From NCBI RefSeq assembly GCF_037094685.1, contig NZ_CP146614.1, positions 992,001-1,056,000 of the forward strand: a stretch of 64,000 nt of DNA, written 5' to 3'. This DNA is from Massilia sp. METH4. Lineage in GTDB: Bacteria > Pseudomonadota > Gammaproteobacteria > Burkholderiales > Burkholderiaceae_D. The position numbers were made by a program, and so were the translations under genes. Of the stretch, positions 29,001 to 36,379 are shown in pieces (the first letter of the stretch is position 1; each line of letters begins with the position of its first letter). Below the pieces are notes generated by a model. That model saw nothing but the letters and a program-made list of their open reading frames with translations, was not told the DNA's origin and made no database searches.

Positions 29001-30640
29001 TGAACGAGCACCTGGAAGAACGGGTGGTGCAGCGCACCGAGCAGCTCGGCCAGGCGAAGAAGATCGCCGAGGAAGCCAGCCAGGCCAAGGGCCAGTTCCT
29101 GGCCAATATGAGCCACGAGATCCGCACGCCGATGAACGGCGTGATCGGCATGGCGCACCTGGCGCTCAAGACCGAGCGCGATCCGCGCCAGCGCGATTAC
29201 CTGGAAAAGATCCGCTTCGCCGGCGAGCACCTGCTGGGCATCATCGACGATATCCTCGATATCTCGAAGATCGAGGCGGGCAAGCTGGAGATCGAAGAGG
29301 TCCAATTCCAGCTGGCCCAGGTGGTGGAGACCCTGACGACGGTGGTGGTGCCGAAGGCGGCCGCGAAGGAACTGCACCTGGACATCGACATCGGGCCGGA
29401 AGTGCCACCGGTGCTGCGCGGCGATCCGCTGCGGCTGGGGCAGGTGTTGATCAACTATGCGAACAACGCCATCAAGTTCAGCGAACGGGGTCGAATCGGC
29501 GTGCGCGTCCGCTGCGAGGCGGTCGCCGATGCGCACTGCCTGCTGCGCTTCGAGGTCAGCGACGAGGGCATCGGCATGACGGAACAGGAAATGGGCAAGC
29601 TGTTCCAGTCGTTCCAGCAGGCTGACGCCTCCACCACGCGCGCCTACGGCGGGACCGGGCTGGGACTTGCCATCTGCAAGGAGCTGGCACACCTGATGGG
29701 CGGCGAAGTCGGCGTCACCAGCGCGCCGGGGGCCGGCAGCACGTTCTGGTTCACGGCCCGGCTGGGCATTTCCGGCGCCGGGGGCGCGGCGCCGGTGGAC
29801 ACGTCGCCGCCGCTGCCGGCCCCGGAGCCGGCATCCCTCAAGGGTGCCCATATCCTGCTGGTGGAGGACAATGCGTTCAACCAGCAGATCGGCCTGGAGA
29901 TGCTGGAAGAGGCGGGTGCCACGGTGCAGCTGGCCGGCAATGGCGCCGAAGCGCTGGCGCGGCTGGAGGAGGAGCGCTTCGATTGCGTGCTGATGGACGT
30001 GCAGATGCCGGTGATGGACGGGCTGGAGGCAACGCGCCGCATCCGCGCCGACGCGCGCCTGACCGGCCTGCGCGTGCTGGCGATGACGGCCACGGCGACC
30101 AGCGACGAGCGGGAACGCTGCCTGGCGGTGGGCATGGATGACTTCATCGCCAAGCCGATCCAGCCGGCCTTGCTCGTGCGCACCATCGCCGCCTGGTTGC
30201 CCGAGCGCCGCGCCAATCGCGGCGGCCACGGCGGCGCGGGACGCGACGGCACTGGGCGGCGGCCGCATGTCGCGCTGGTGGGCGACCCGGCCGTGATCGA
30301 CCTCTCCGTGCTGGCGCAGGTGCTGGGCTACCAGCCGGAAAAGATCCGCAATTTCGCGCAGAAATTCCTGCAATCGGCGGAGGCCGGCCTGGCCGAACTG
30401 GACGAAGCCATGGCCGCCGGCGACATCGCGCGCATCCGCGAACTGGGCCACCGCCTGAAGGCGGCCGCCCGCACGGTGGGGGCGATCGGCATGGGCGAAC
30501 TGTGCGAGCGCATGGAACAATTGCCACCGGCCGGCCCCGCGGCGGAACGCGGTGCCGGCGCACTGATCGGGCAATACCGCCCGCTGCTCGATCAGATCAG
30601 GGAACACATCATGAATCACACGACCATCGGCGAGCACTGA
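26039..30640 (+). CDS. Hybrid sensor histidine kinase with NMT1/THI5-type periplasmic sensor
   Basis: Encodes about 1533 residues from TTG 26039 (AAAGGAAG just upstream). Order: signal sequence to about residue 28; an NMT1/THI5-like solute-binding domain (about 29-300, starting VTVQLKWHHQFQFAGYYAAQDKGYY); a membrane helix (about 323-345); five PAS-like domains (about 364-975); HisKA with His1026 (NMSHEIRTPMNG); an ATPase domain (DEGIGMTEQEMG, GGTGLGLAI); a receiver with Asp1320 (LMDVQMPVMDG); and an Hpt domain with His1471 (LGHRLKAAARTVGA). It is a full internal phosphorelay. The sensor family binds thiamine precursors, taurine or riboflavin in other proteins; the ligand here is unknown. Confidence 0.9.
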   Translation: MPSTPARPARRLLLQAALLLCACGPAGALERVTVQLKWHHQFQFAGYYAAQDKGYYRDEGLEVTLQEGRPDTDPVQAVLAGRAQYGVGGSNLLLHRAAGKPVVVLASIFQHSAAALFTRRLPDGKPMHWAGARVMLAPGNDELQAYLLRQGVKPADLKLLPHSQRLDDLLEGKVDAMAGYMTDAPYTLGRTGAAFEVLLPRSAGIDFYGDNLFTTEHELKEYPERARAMREATLRGWRYALAHPEEIVDLIRARYPQGHSREHLMYEARQTARLLEHPLVEPGYSNPVRWQTIANTYITLGMLPRSVPLEGFLYREPEPPQRWPLIAAGTLAALLGAAAVWRARARPRPAPVSAAPVAAPAPVAERALEAASEGVWEWHPQNDEVRLSPIVGELLGYGPDGFAPRDRDAWMQHVHPDDRVQLMRELSRIGLDPVDDALLVHECRMRCRDGSFRWVALRGRVAKRAGTQPVLASGTLGPVNDRVLADRDRLSAVLEAMPGGILVADRGGRVQQVNRAAANCFGYQPGDMAGLSMELLVPEVMRSAPGLPRELFSRPNLPGRVLTARRADGAHFPAMVHLAPIEMAGQGLSVVSVRDMTQRQRTEQALHASSERYRLIVQTATEGIWMLDAGDRTTFVNPTMARMLGYEPDDMMGRPMKDFMDAESVAQLMRQNQRRRPGEAEQGDARFYRKDGSSMWGLVSTTQIHDDNGGYTGTLAMITDITDRRLAEVALRNSSQRMASVFNAVTNGLVVLNGEGVILECNAAAAGMLGPAAASGARLWPGMHEDGRQLAGDEHPVQRALATGRSVRDVVMGVTSASGGICWLSVNAEPMRDELGAATMAVASLTDITERKNSADALRRGEQRLQEIIKMMPIGLFLKGPDGRMLLMNPACEQQFGYTMADLHNGSYAHLHSPAEVAEFARRDRDAFTRGEQIDYEETLFNPVLRQQLTLRTFKKPVFDEQGKPVYLICMSLDITEAKRQEQALRELNEHLEERVVQRTEQLGQAKKIAEEASQAKGQFLANMSHEIRTPMNGVIGMAHLALKTERDPRQRDYLEKIRFAGEHLLGIIDDILDISKIEAGKLEIEEVQFQLAQVVETLTTVVVPKAAAKELHLDIDIGPEVPPVLRGDPLRLGQVLINYANNAIKFSERGRIGVRVRCEAVADAHCLLRFEVSDEGIGMTEQEMGKLFQSFQQADASTTRAYGGTGLGLAICKELAHLMGGEVGVTSAPGAGSTFWFTARLGISGAGGAAPVDTSPPLPAPEPASLKGAHILLVEDNAFNQQIGLEMLEEAGATVQLAGNGAEALARLEEERFDCVLMDVQMPVMDGLEATRRIRADARLTGLRVLAMTATATSDERERCLAVGMDDFIAKPIQPALLVRTIAAWLPERRANRGGHGGAGRDGTGRRPHVALVGDPAVIDLSVLAQVLGYQPEKIRNFAQKFLQSAEAGLAELDEAMAAGDIARIRELGHRLKAAARTVGAIGMGELCERMEQLPPAGPAAERGAGALIGQYRPLLDQIREHIMNHTTIGEH

Positions 30641-30641
30641 C

Positions 30642-31046
30642 ATGAACTACGCCTTGCGCATCCTGCTGCTGGACGACGACGCCTTCATGCTGGACATGCT
30701 GTCCGACATGATCGCCGGCCTGGGCTACGCCAACGTCCATGCCGCCACGGACGCGCGCAGCGCGCTGAAGGTCTTGCCCACCTTCAAACCGGACCTGCTG
30801 GTCTGCGACCTGTCGATGCCGGAAATGGATGGCATCGAGTTCCTGCGCGCCGTGGCCGAGCGGGGTTTTGCCGGCGGCGTGATCCTGCTTTCCGGCATGG
30901 ACAGCGGCATCCTGCGCGCCGCGGAAACACTGGCGATGGCGCAGGGCCTGACCATCGTGGGCGCGTGCAGCAAGCCGCTGTCCCGCGCCGCGCTGGCCGA
31001 CCTGCTGGAGGTAGCGGGCGGCAGCCCCGCTGGCGGCACACGGTAA
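30642..31046 (+). CDS. Single-domain response regulator (receiver only)
   Basis: Encodes 134 residues that form only a CheY-like receiver. The acidic pocket is DDDAF (Asp11-13) with the phosphoryl acceptor Asp56 in LLVCDLSMPEMDG and the conserved Lys in CSKPLS. No output domain follows. The start is one base after the stop of the hybrid kinase, so it is co-translated and is probably the final acceptor of that kinase's Hpt domain, working through protein contacts. Confidence 0.9.
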   Translation: MNYALRILLLDDDAFMLDMLSDMIAGLGYANVHAATDARSALKVLPTFKPDLLVCDLSMPEMDGIEFLRAVAERGFAGGVILLSGMDSGILRAAETLAMAQGLTIVGACSKPLSRAALADLLEVAGGSPAGGTR

Positions 31047-31117
31047 CGGAAAATAGGTTATTATTTGTTCCATCCCCGCCTGATTCCTTCTTGCAAGCTT
31101 CCTTCGTTGAGTCTGCC

Positions 31118-31146
31118 TTGACATTGTGCTTGTCATTGAATTCATG
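31118..31146 (+). promoter_or_regulatory. Possible trxA promoter
   Basis: TTGACA (31118-31123), a perfect -35 box, is followed after 17 bases by TTCATG, a poor -10 box. It lies in the 186-base gap before trxA. The -35 is convincing and the -10 is not. Confidence 0.35.
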
Positions 31147-31232
31147 GGCACCGGCCTCCATCTGGCAGCAACGAGCTGGCGGCAAAGGGCGCGCCAGGCG
31201 AACTTAATCTGATCCCGAAAGGGGAAAACAAC

Positions 31233-31559
31233 ATGAGCGAAAACATCAAACACATTACCGACGCGTCGTTCGAAGCCGACGTGCTCAAATCCGACCGTCC
31301 CGTGCTCGTGGACTTCTGGGCCGAGTGGTGCGGTCCGTGCAAGAGCATCGCCCCGATCCTGGAAGAAGTCGCCAAGGAATATGACGGCAAGCTGACGATC
31401 GCCAAGCTGGACGTGGATTCGAACCAGACGGTGCCGGGCAAGTTCGGCATCCGCGGCATTCCCACGCTGATCCTGTTCAAGAACGGCGTGCCGGCGGCGC
31501 AAAAGGTTGGCGCGATGGCAAAAGGCCAACTGACCTCTTTCATCGACAGCAATATTTGA
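31233..31559 (+). CDS. trxA: Thioredoxin 1
   Basis: Encodes 108 residues, the typical thioredoxin size. The active site WCGPC places the redox cysteines at 33 and 36, preceded by LVDFWAE and followed by KLDVDSN and the cis-proline in [11 protein letters not shown]. It reduces protein disulfides in the cytoplasm using thioredoxin reductase. GAAAGGGGAAAAC provides the ribosome site. The trxA-rho order is the same as in many proteobacteria. Confidence 0.97.
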   Translation: MSENIKHITDASFEADVLKSDRPVLVDFWAEWCGPCKSIAPILEEVAKEYDGKLTIAKLDVDSNQTVPGKFGIRGIPTLILFKNGVPAAQKVGAMAKGQLTSFIDSNI

Positions 31560-31565
31560 GTAATA

Positions 31566-31594
31566 TAGGTGGTGTTGCGCCCGCAGCACCACCT
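31566..31594 (+). terminator. Hairpin between trxA and rho
   Basis: AGGTGGTG and CACCACCT pair perfectly around a 12-base loop just after the trxA stop. There is no T run, so it may be an mRNA-stabilising or attenuating structure and not a strong terminator. Confidence 0.4.
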
Positions 31595-31692
31595 GCCTGG
31601 CCGGGACCGAGGCACCAGCCCCCCGAGAACAATAAGTCCAACGCAGTTCCCTCCCCTACCTTACTTTCCCGTCACGGGACACTCAAACATCT

Positions 31693-32955
31693 ATGCATCT
31701 ATCTGAATTAAAGGCCTTGCACGTTTCGGCGTTGCTGGAAATGGCCATCAGTCTGGATATCGACAATGCTGCCCGCCTGCGCAAGCAGGAGCTCATGTTC
31801 GCGATCCTGAAGAAGCGCGCCAAGGCCGGCGAGCAGATCTTCGGCGACGGCGCCCTGGAAGTGCTGCCGGACGGCTTCGGCTTCCTGCGCTCGCCGGACG
31901 CCAGCTACATGGCGTCGACCGACGACATCTACATTTCGCCGTCGCAGATCCGGCGCTTCAACCTGCATACGGGTGATTCGATCGAAGGGGAAGTGCGCAC
32001 GCCGAAGGATGGCGAACGCTACTTCGCCCTGGTCAAGGTGGACAAGGTCAACGGCGAATCGCCGGAAGCCTCGAAGCACCGCATCCTGTTTGAGAACCTG
32101 ACGCCGCTGCACCCGAACGAGCCGCTGCGCCTGGAGCGCGAGATGAACGGCGCCGAGAACATCACCGGCCGCATCGTCGACCTGATCGCGCCGATCGGCA
32201 AGGGCCAGCGCGGCCTGCTGGTGGCATCGCCGAAATCGGGTAAATCCGTGATGCTGCAGCATATCGCCCACGCCATCACGGCCAACCACCCGGACGTGAC
32301 GCTGATCGTGCTGCTGATCGACGAACGTCCGGAAGAAGTGACGGAAATGCAGCGCTCGGTGCGCGGCGAAGTCGTCGCTTCCACCTTCGACGAACCGGCC
32401 ACCCGCCACGTGCAGGTTGCCGAGATGGTCATGGAAAAGGCCAAGCGCCTCGTCGAGATGAAGAAGGATGTGGTCATCCTGCTGGACTCGATCACCCGCC
32501 TGGCCCGCGCCTACAACACCGTGATCCCGGCCTCGGGCAAGGTGCTGACCGGCGGTGTGGACGCCAACGCGCTGCAGCGCCCGAAACGCTTCTTCGGCGC
32601 CGCCCGCAATATCGAGGAAGGCGGCTCGCTGACCATCATCGCCACGGCGCTGATCGAAACGGGCTCGCGCATGGACGACGTGATCTACGAGGAATTCAAG
32701 GGCACCGGCAACATGGAAGTGCACCTGGAACGCCGCCTGGCCGAGAAGCGCGTGTACCCGGCGATCAACCTGAACAAGTCCGGCACCCGCCGCGAGGAAC
32801 TGCTGATCAAGCCCGACCAGCTGCAGAAGATCTGGATCCTGCGCAAGCTGCTGTACTCGATGGACGAGATCGAGGCGATGGAGTTCATCCTCGACAAGAT
32901 GCGCGCCACGAAGACCAATACCGAGTTCTTCGACATGATGCGCCGCGGCGGCTAA
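31693..32955 (+). CDS. rho: Transcription termination factor Rho
   Basis: Encodes 420 residues. The N-terminal helix bundle ([17 protein letters not shown]) and cold-shock-like RNA-binding domain ([23 protein letters not shown]) lead to the ATPase core, with the P-loop in [12 protein letters not shown], Walker B in [16 protein letters not shown], and the R-loop region [25 protein letters not shown]. Rho is a hexameric helicase that releases RNA polymerase. It is followed by a strong intrinsic terminator. Confidence 0.98.
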   Translation: MHLSELKALHVSALLEMAISLDIDNAARLRKQELMFAILKKRAKAGEQIFGDGALEVLPDGFGFLRSPDASYMASTDDIYISPSQIRRFNLHTGDSIEGEVRTPKDGERYFALVKVDKVNGESPEASKHRILFENLTPLHPNEPLRLEREMNGAENITGRIVDLIAPIGKGQRGLLVASPKSGKSVMLQHIAHAITANHPDVTLIVLLIDERPEEVTEMQRSVRGEVVASTFDEPATRHVQVAEMVMEKAKRLVEMKKDVVILLDSITRLARAYNTVIPASGKVLTGGVDANALQRPKRFFGAARNIEEGGSLTIIATALIETGSRMDDVIYEEFKGTGNMEVHLERRLAEKRVYPAINLNKSGTRREELLIKPDQLQKIWILRKLLYSMDEIEAMEFILDKMRATKTNTEFFDMMRRGG

Positions 32956-32964
32956 GAACCGCCC

Positions 32965-33000
32965 AAGAACCGGAGCCAGGCGCTCCGGTTCTTTCATTCA
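32965..33000 (+). terminator. Intrinsic terminator of rho
   Basis: AAGAACCGGAGC (32965-32976) pairs perfectly with GCTCCGGTTCTT (32982-32993) around a 5-base loop, followed by a short T-containing tail. It begins nine bases after the rho stop codon. Confidence 0.85.
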
Positions 33001-33010
33001 AAAATTGCTT

Positions 33011-33077
33011 CAAAATGGGGACAGACCCCATTTTTCGGGAAACATTTCCTGGAAAATGGGGTCTGTCCCCATTTTCC
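33011..33077. repeat. Palindromic repeat pair B between rho and rpmE2
   Basis: GGGGACAGACCCC (33017-33029), flanked by AAAAT/ATTTTT, is followed by its reverse complement GGGGTCTGTCCCC (33058-33070). Between them lies GAAACATTTCC (33039-33049), the reverse complement of the linker in the repeat cluster at 16387-16397. The second box ends 22 bases before the -10 box of the rpmE2 promoter. Confidence 0.75.
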
Positions 33078-33092
33078 AGTCAACGGTTGGTG

Positions 33093-33098
33093 TATAAT
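33093..33098 (+). promoter_or_regulatory. -10 box of rpmE2
   Basis: A perfect TATAAT at 33093-33098, about 100 bases before the rpmE2 start. The region where a -35 box should lie falls in the right arm of repeat pair B and has only a weak match. Confidence 0.5.
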
Positions 33099-33199
33099 CC
33101 CCGGCTGTTTTTAACCCTGGCAAGTGATCAGCAATCGGGTCGAGAAGCTGTTGGACCGACGAAGTGCTGTTTGGCTACCAAACTTTGAGAGAGAAGCAC

Positions 33200-33469
33200 A
33201 TGAAAGCCGATATCCATCCCGATTACCGTGAAGTCCTGTTCCACGACCTGTCCTGCGACTTCAAGTTCGTGACCCGCTCCACGATCCAGACCCGCGAAAA
33301 AGCGACCCACGAAGGCGTGGAGTACCCGCTGGTGAAGATCGAAGTCTCGTCGGAATCGCACCCGTTCTTCACGGGCCAGCACAAGATCGTCGACACCGCC
33401 GGTCGCGTGGAAAAGTTCCGCCAGAAGTTCGGCAAGGTCGGTTCCAAGACCGCCGTCTCGCAAGGCTGA
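33200..33469 (+). CDS. rpmE2: 50S ribosomal protein L31 type B
   Basis: Encodes 89 residues from ATG 33200 (GAGAGAAGC upstream). [19 protein letters not shown] and [29 protein letters not shown] are typical of L31. The zinc-binding CxxC pair of the type A protein is missing, which marks it as the zinc-independent type B form. In bacteria with both forms, type B replaces type A under zinc shortage; whether another L31 exists here cannot be seen. Confidence 0.96.
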   Translation: MKADIHPDYREVLFHDLSCDFKFVTRSTIQTREKATHEGVEYPLVKIEVSSESHPFFTGQHKIVDTAGRVEKFRQKFGKVGSKTAVSQG

Positions 33470-33488
33470 TCAGCCTTTTGCGCTTGAA

Positions 33489-33516
33489 GAAAGGCAGCTG
33501 CGGCTGCCTTTTTTTA
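33489..33516 (+). terminator. Intrinsic terminator of rpmE2
   Basis: AAAGGCAGC and GCTGCCTTT form a stem with a 4-base loop, followed by a run of T residues. It lies 20 bases after the rpmE2 stop. Confidence 0.8.
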
Positions 33517-33561
33517 TTGTTTTCGCCGATACTCCTGTTTCCGACGTCAGCCCTTGAGTGA

Positions 33562-35271
33562 ATGAAGCCCGTACGCCTCCCCGCCTCCGCCGTCCTTGCC
33601 CTGCCCCGCTGGGCCCTGTTTGCCCTGGCCATGCTGTATATCCTGCCCGGCGTGATCGGCCGCGAACCATGGAAGAACGACGATGCCGCCAGCTTCGGCG
33701 TCATGTGGACGATGGCACACGGCAGCTGGCAGGATTGGCTGTGGCCCAATATCGTGGGCATGTCGGTGCCGCAGGAAGGCCCGCTCATGTTCTGGCTGGG
33801 CGCGCTGTGCATCAAGCTGTTCGGATGGCTGCTCGGCGACGTGCTCGCCGCCCGCATCGCCACCATCGGTGTGTTCCTGCTGGGCGCGCTGTCGCTATGG
33901 TACGCCACCTTCAACCTGGGCCGGCGGCCCGAGGCGCAGCCGCTCAAGCTGGCCTTCGGCGGCCAGCCCGAGCCGGACGACTTCGGCCGCACGCTGGCCG
34001 ATGCCGCGCTGCTGATCTACCTCGGCTGCCTGGGTTTCCTCCAGCACAGCCATGAAACCACCTCCGAACCGCTGCTGACGGCCCTGCTGGCGCTGACCCT
34101 GTACCGCTCGGTGCGCTATATGGAAAAGCCATGCTGGCGCAATGCAGCGCTGATCGGCGTGGCGCTGGGCCTGATGACGCTGACCCGAGGCTGGGTGCCG
34201 CCCGCCTTCGTGCTGGCGGCCCTGTTCATCTGCACGCGCTTCCTGGCGATCCCTGCCGGCAAGGCGCTGCCCCACCTGCTGGCCTCGCTGGGCGTGGCGT
34301 TCGCCGTCACGCTGCCGTGGCTGGTGCCCGCCTTCGCCACCCGGCCGTACGGCCAGGCGCCGCTGGTGGCCTGGAACACGTGGAACATGGCGCAGCTGGC
34401 GCTGCCGAGCCTGCGCCCCCTGCAAATCTTCTTCCGCGATGGCGTCTGGTTCTTCTGGCCCGCCTGGCCTTTTGCGCTGTGGGCCGCCTATGCCTGGCGC
34501 CGGCAGAACAACCTGCTGCACATCGTGGTGCCGACTACCTTCGTCATCGTGGCCATTGCCATGTTGCTGATGAATCCGGCGCCGGAACACGCCCAGCTGC
34601 TGATGCTGGTGCCGCCGCTGGCGATCATGGCCGCGTTCGGCCTGCTGACGGTGCAGCGGGGCGCGATCAACGCGATCGACTGGTTCTCCGTGATGGTGCT
34701 CACGCTGGGCGCCGCAGTACTGTGGCTGTTCTGGTATGCCCAACTGACGGGCTGGCCGCCGAAGCCGGCCCACAACGTGCTGCGGCTGGTGCCCGGCTAC
34801 GTGCCCGAACTGAACTGGCTCGCCCTGCTGGTGGCCATTGCCGCCACGCTCGGCTGGTTCCTGCTGGTGCGCTGGCGCGTCTCGCGCCGGCCCTCGGTGC
34901 TGTGGCGCGCGGTGGTGCTCTCCTCGGGCGGCGTGATCCTGATCTGGATCCTGTGGATGACGCTGTACCTGCCGCTGACCAACTACAACAAGAGCTATGC
35001 CACGGTGGCGCGCCAGGCCGCCGCCGTGCTGCCCGCCGACACGGATTGCGTGGCGAGCAATGCCGGCCCGGCGCAGCGCGCCTCGTTCGCCTATTTCGGC
35101 AAGCTGCCGTTCAACAGCGTGGACACCGCCCAATGCCGCGTGCTGCTGTGGCAGGACTACACGCGCGGTGAACGGCGCGACCCGCCGGGCGACTGGGCGC
35201 TGCTGTGGGAAGGCCGCCGCGTAAGCGAACGCAGCGAGCGCTTCCGCCTGTTCCGCCGGACGGCCCCGTGA
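33562..35271 (+). CDS. ArnT-like glycosyltransferase (PMT/GT83-type membrane protein)
   Basis: Encodes 569 residues with many membrane helices and a C-terminal periplasmic tail. GREPWKNDDAASFGVMW near residue 33 corresponds to the first periplasmic loop with acidic residues that ArnT-like enzymes use for catalysis, and EGPLMFWLGAL and HSHETTSEPLLTALLALTLY follow the same plan. ArnT transfers aminoarabinose from undecaprenyl phosphate to lipid A; the sugar and acceptor here are unknown. No arn operon is adjacent. The stop overlaps the next gene's start by one base. Confidence 0.82.
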   Translation: MKPVRLPASAVLALPRWALFALAMLYILPGVIGREPWKNDDAASFGVMWTMAHGSWQDWLWPNIVGMSVPQEGPLMFWLGALCIKLFGWLLGDVLAARIATIGVFLLGALSLWYATFNLGRRPEAQPLKLAFGGQPEPDDFGRTLADAALLIYLGCLGFLQHSHETTSEPLLTALLALTLYRSVRYMEKPCWRNAALIGVALGLMTLTRGWVPPAFVLAALFICTRFLAIPAGKALPHLLASLGVAFAVTLPWLVPAFATRPYGQAPLVAWNTWNMAQLALPSLRPLQIFFRDGVWFFWPAWPFALWAAYAWRRQNNLLHIVVPTTFVIVAIAMLLMNPAPEHAQLLMLVPPLAIMAAFGLLTVQRGAINAIDWFSVMVLTLGAAVLWLFWYAQLTGWPPKPAHNVLRLVPGYVPELNWLALLVAIAATLGWFLLVRWRVSRRPSVLWRAVVLSSGGVILIWILWMTLYLPLTNYNKSYATVARQAAAVLPADTDCVASNAGPAQRASFAYFGKLPFNSVDTAQCRVLLWQDYTRGERRDPPGDWALLWEGRRVSERSERFRLFRRTAP

Positions 35272-36047
35272 TGCGCAGCGGTATATCCAGAGCCGCCGTG
35301 CTGGCCGCCGCGCTCTGCGCCAGCTGGCCGGTGGCCGCGGCCCAGGCCGTTGTCGCATCGGCAACAGCCTGGCCACGCCTCGCGATCACGGGCGAGAACA
35401 CGCCGCCGACCAGCATGCTCGTCGACGGCAAGCCCGCCGGCCGTCAGACCGACAAGGTGCGTGAAATGCTCGAGCGCGTGGGCGTGCCGTATTCGATCGA
35501 CATCCTGCCCTGGAAGCGCGCGTTCATGATGGCGCAGCGCGACGCAAACACGTGCGTGTATTCCACCACCCGCACCGTTGCGCGGGAAAAGCACTTCAAG
35601 TGGGTGGGCCCGATCGTGGAATCGGACTGGGTGCTGATGGCGCGCGCCGACCGCCCGCTACGGCTGCGCACGCTCGAGGATGCCCGCCCCTTGCGCATCG
35701 GCACCTATGCCGGCGACGCGCGCGACGAATTCCTGCGCAGCCGCGGCTTCAAGGTGGACGCGGTGGCGAACGACGCACTCAATCCGGAAAAGCTGCTGCT
35801 GAACCGGATCGACCTGTGGGCCGTGGCGGCGCGCCCGGACTTGGACGGTACGGCGCGGATCGGGCGCAATGGCCAGCTCGTGCCGGTACTGGTGTTCAAC
35901 CGCGTTGGCCTGTACCTCGCCTGCCATCCCACCGTGCCTGACCGGCTCGTCGAGCGCATGAATGCGATGTTCGATACAATGCGTCGCGATGGGTCGCTGG
36001 GCCGCATCGACCGCCGCTACGATGAAGAAAAAACAGGCCGGCAATAA
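35271..36047 (+). CDS. Periplasmic solute-binding protein, SBP_bac_3-like
   Basis: Encodes 258 residues with a cleavable signal sequence (residues about 1-24, AAVLAAALCASWPVAAAQA). The core resembles type II solute-binding proteins of the ABC amino-acid group that occur alone, without permease genes: ITGENTPPTSM, SIDILPWKRAFMMAQ, and RIGTYAGDARDEFL. Such lone proteins may act as sensors. The ATG shares a base with the stop of the glycosyltransferase gene, so the two are co-translated, but their functional link is unclear. Confidence 0.82.
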   Translation: MRSGISRAAVLAAALCASWPVAAAQAVVASATAWPRLAITGENTPPTSMLVDGKPAGRQTDKVREMLERVGVPYSIDILPWKRAFMMAQRDANTCVYSTTRTVAREKHFKWVGPIVESDWVLMARADRPLRLRTLEDARPLRIGTYAGDARDEFLRSRGFKVDAVANDALNPEKLLLNRIDLWAVAARPDLDGTARIGRNGQLVPVLVFNRVGLYLACHPTVPDRLVERMNAMFDTMRRDGSLGRIDRRYDEEKTGRQ

Positions 36048-36379
36048 ACGTTATAAATCATTGTAGACAGACCGTAATTAACCATTGCAAAACCTGTTGC
36101 GGATCAAGATTTTTTCTTCAGGAAACTAAAGACAAAGCTTGCGCAGCCCGGTATAGTCCACATATACGCTACGTTGCCGCTCGGCATTAAAGACCGCCCA
36201 CAGGTCATACCATACAAGCTGCCACCCAGGCAGCGCCCGTGCCTCGCTCAACGACACACCCGGCAGTGCCCCATTCGCGTGCCGGAATTTCCAGCTAGTA
36301 CTGACGCGCCCCGCAACCGCGCTTCGGGTACTTTGCGAACGACAATCATCCGTGTATCAGTAATTGTTGAGTCTGCCAC
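36048..36379. other. Gene-free leader of the FtsH-like gene
   Basis: About 330 bases without a supported gene. The first 90 bases are AT-rich (ACGTTATAAATCATTG and AAGATTTTTTCTTC), which suits a promoter, though no clear -35/-10 pair stands out. Nothing else recognisable. Confidence 0.4.

Noticed and set aside
25961..30643. A 1560-codon open frame on the minus strand opposite the hybrid kinase
   Set aside because: It mirrors the kinase gene exactly in extent; high GC at third positions removes stops on the opposite strand. The translation is His/Arg/Gln-rich with no domain, and the plus frame has full domain structure.
31566..31594. Hairpin after trxA as a strong terminator
   Set aside because: No T run follows the stem; kept only as a low-confidence hairpin feature.
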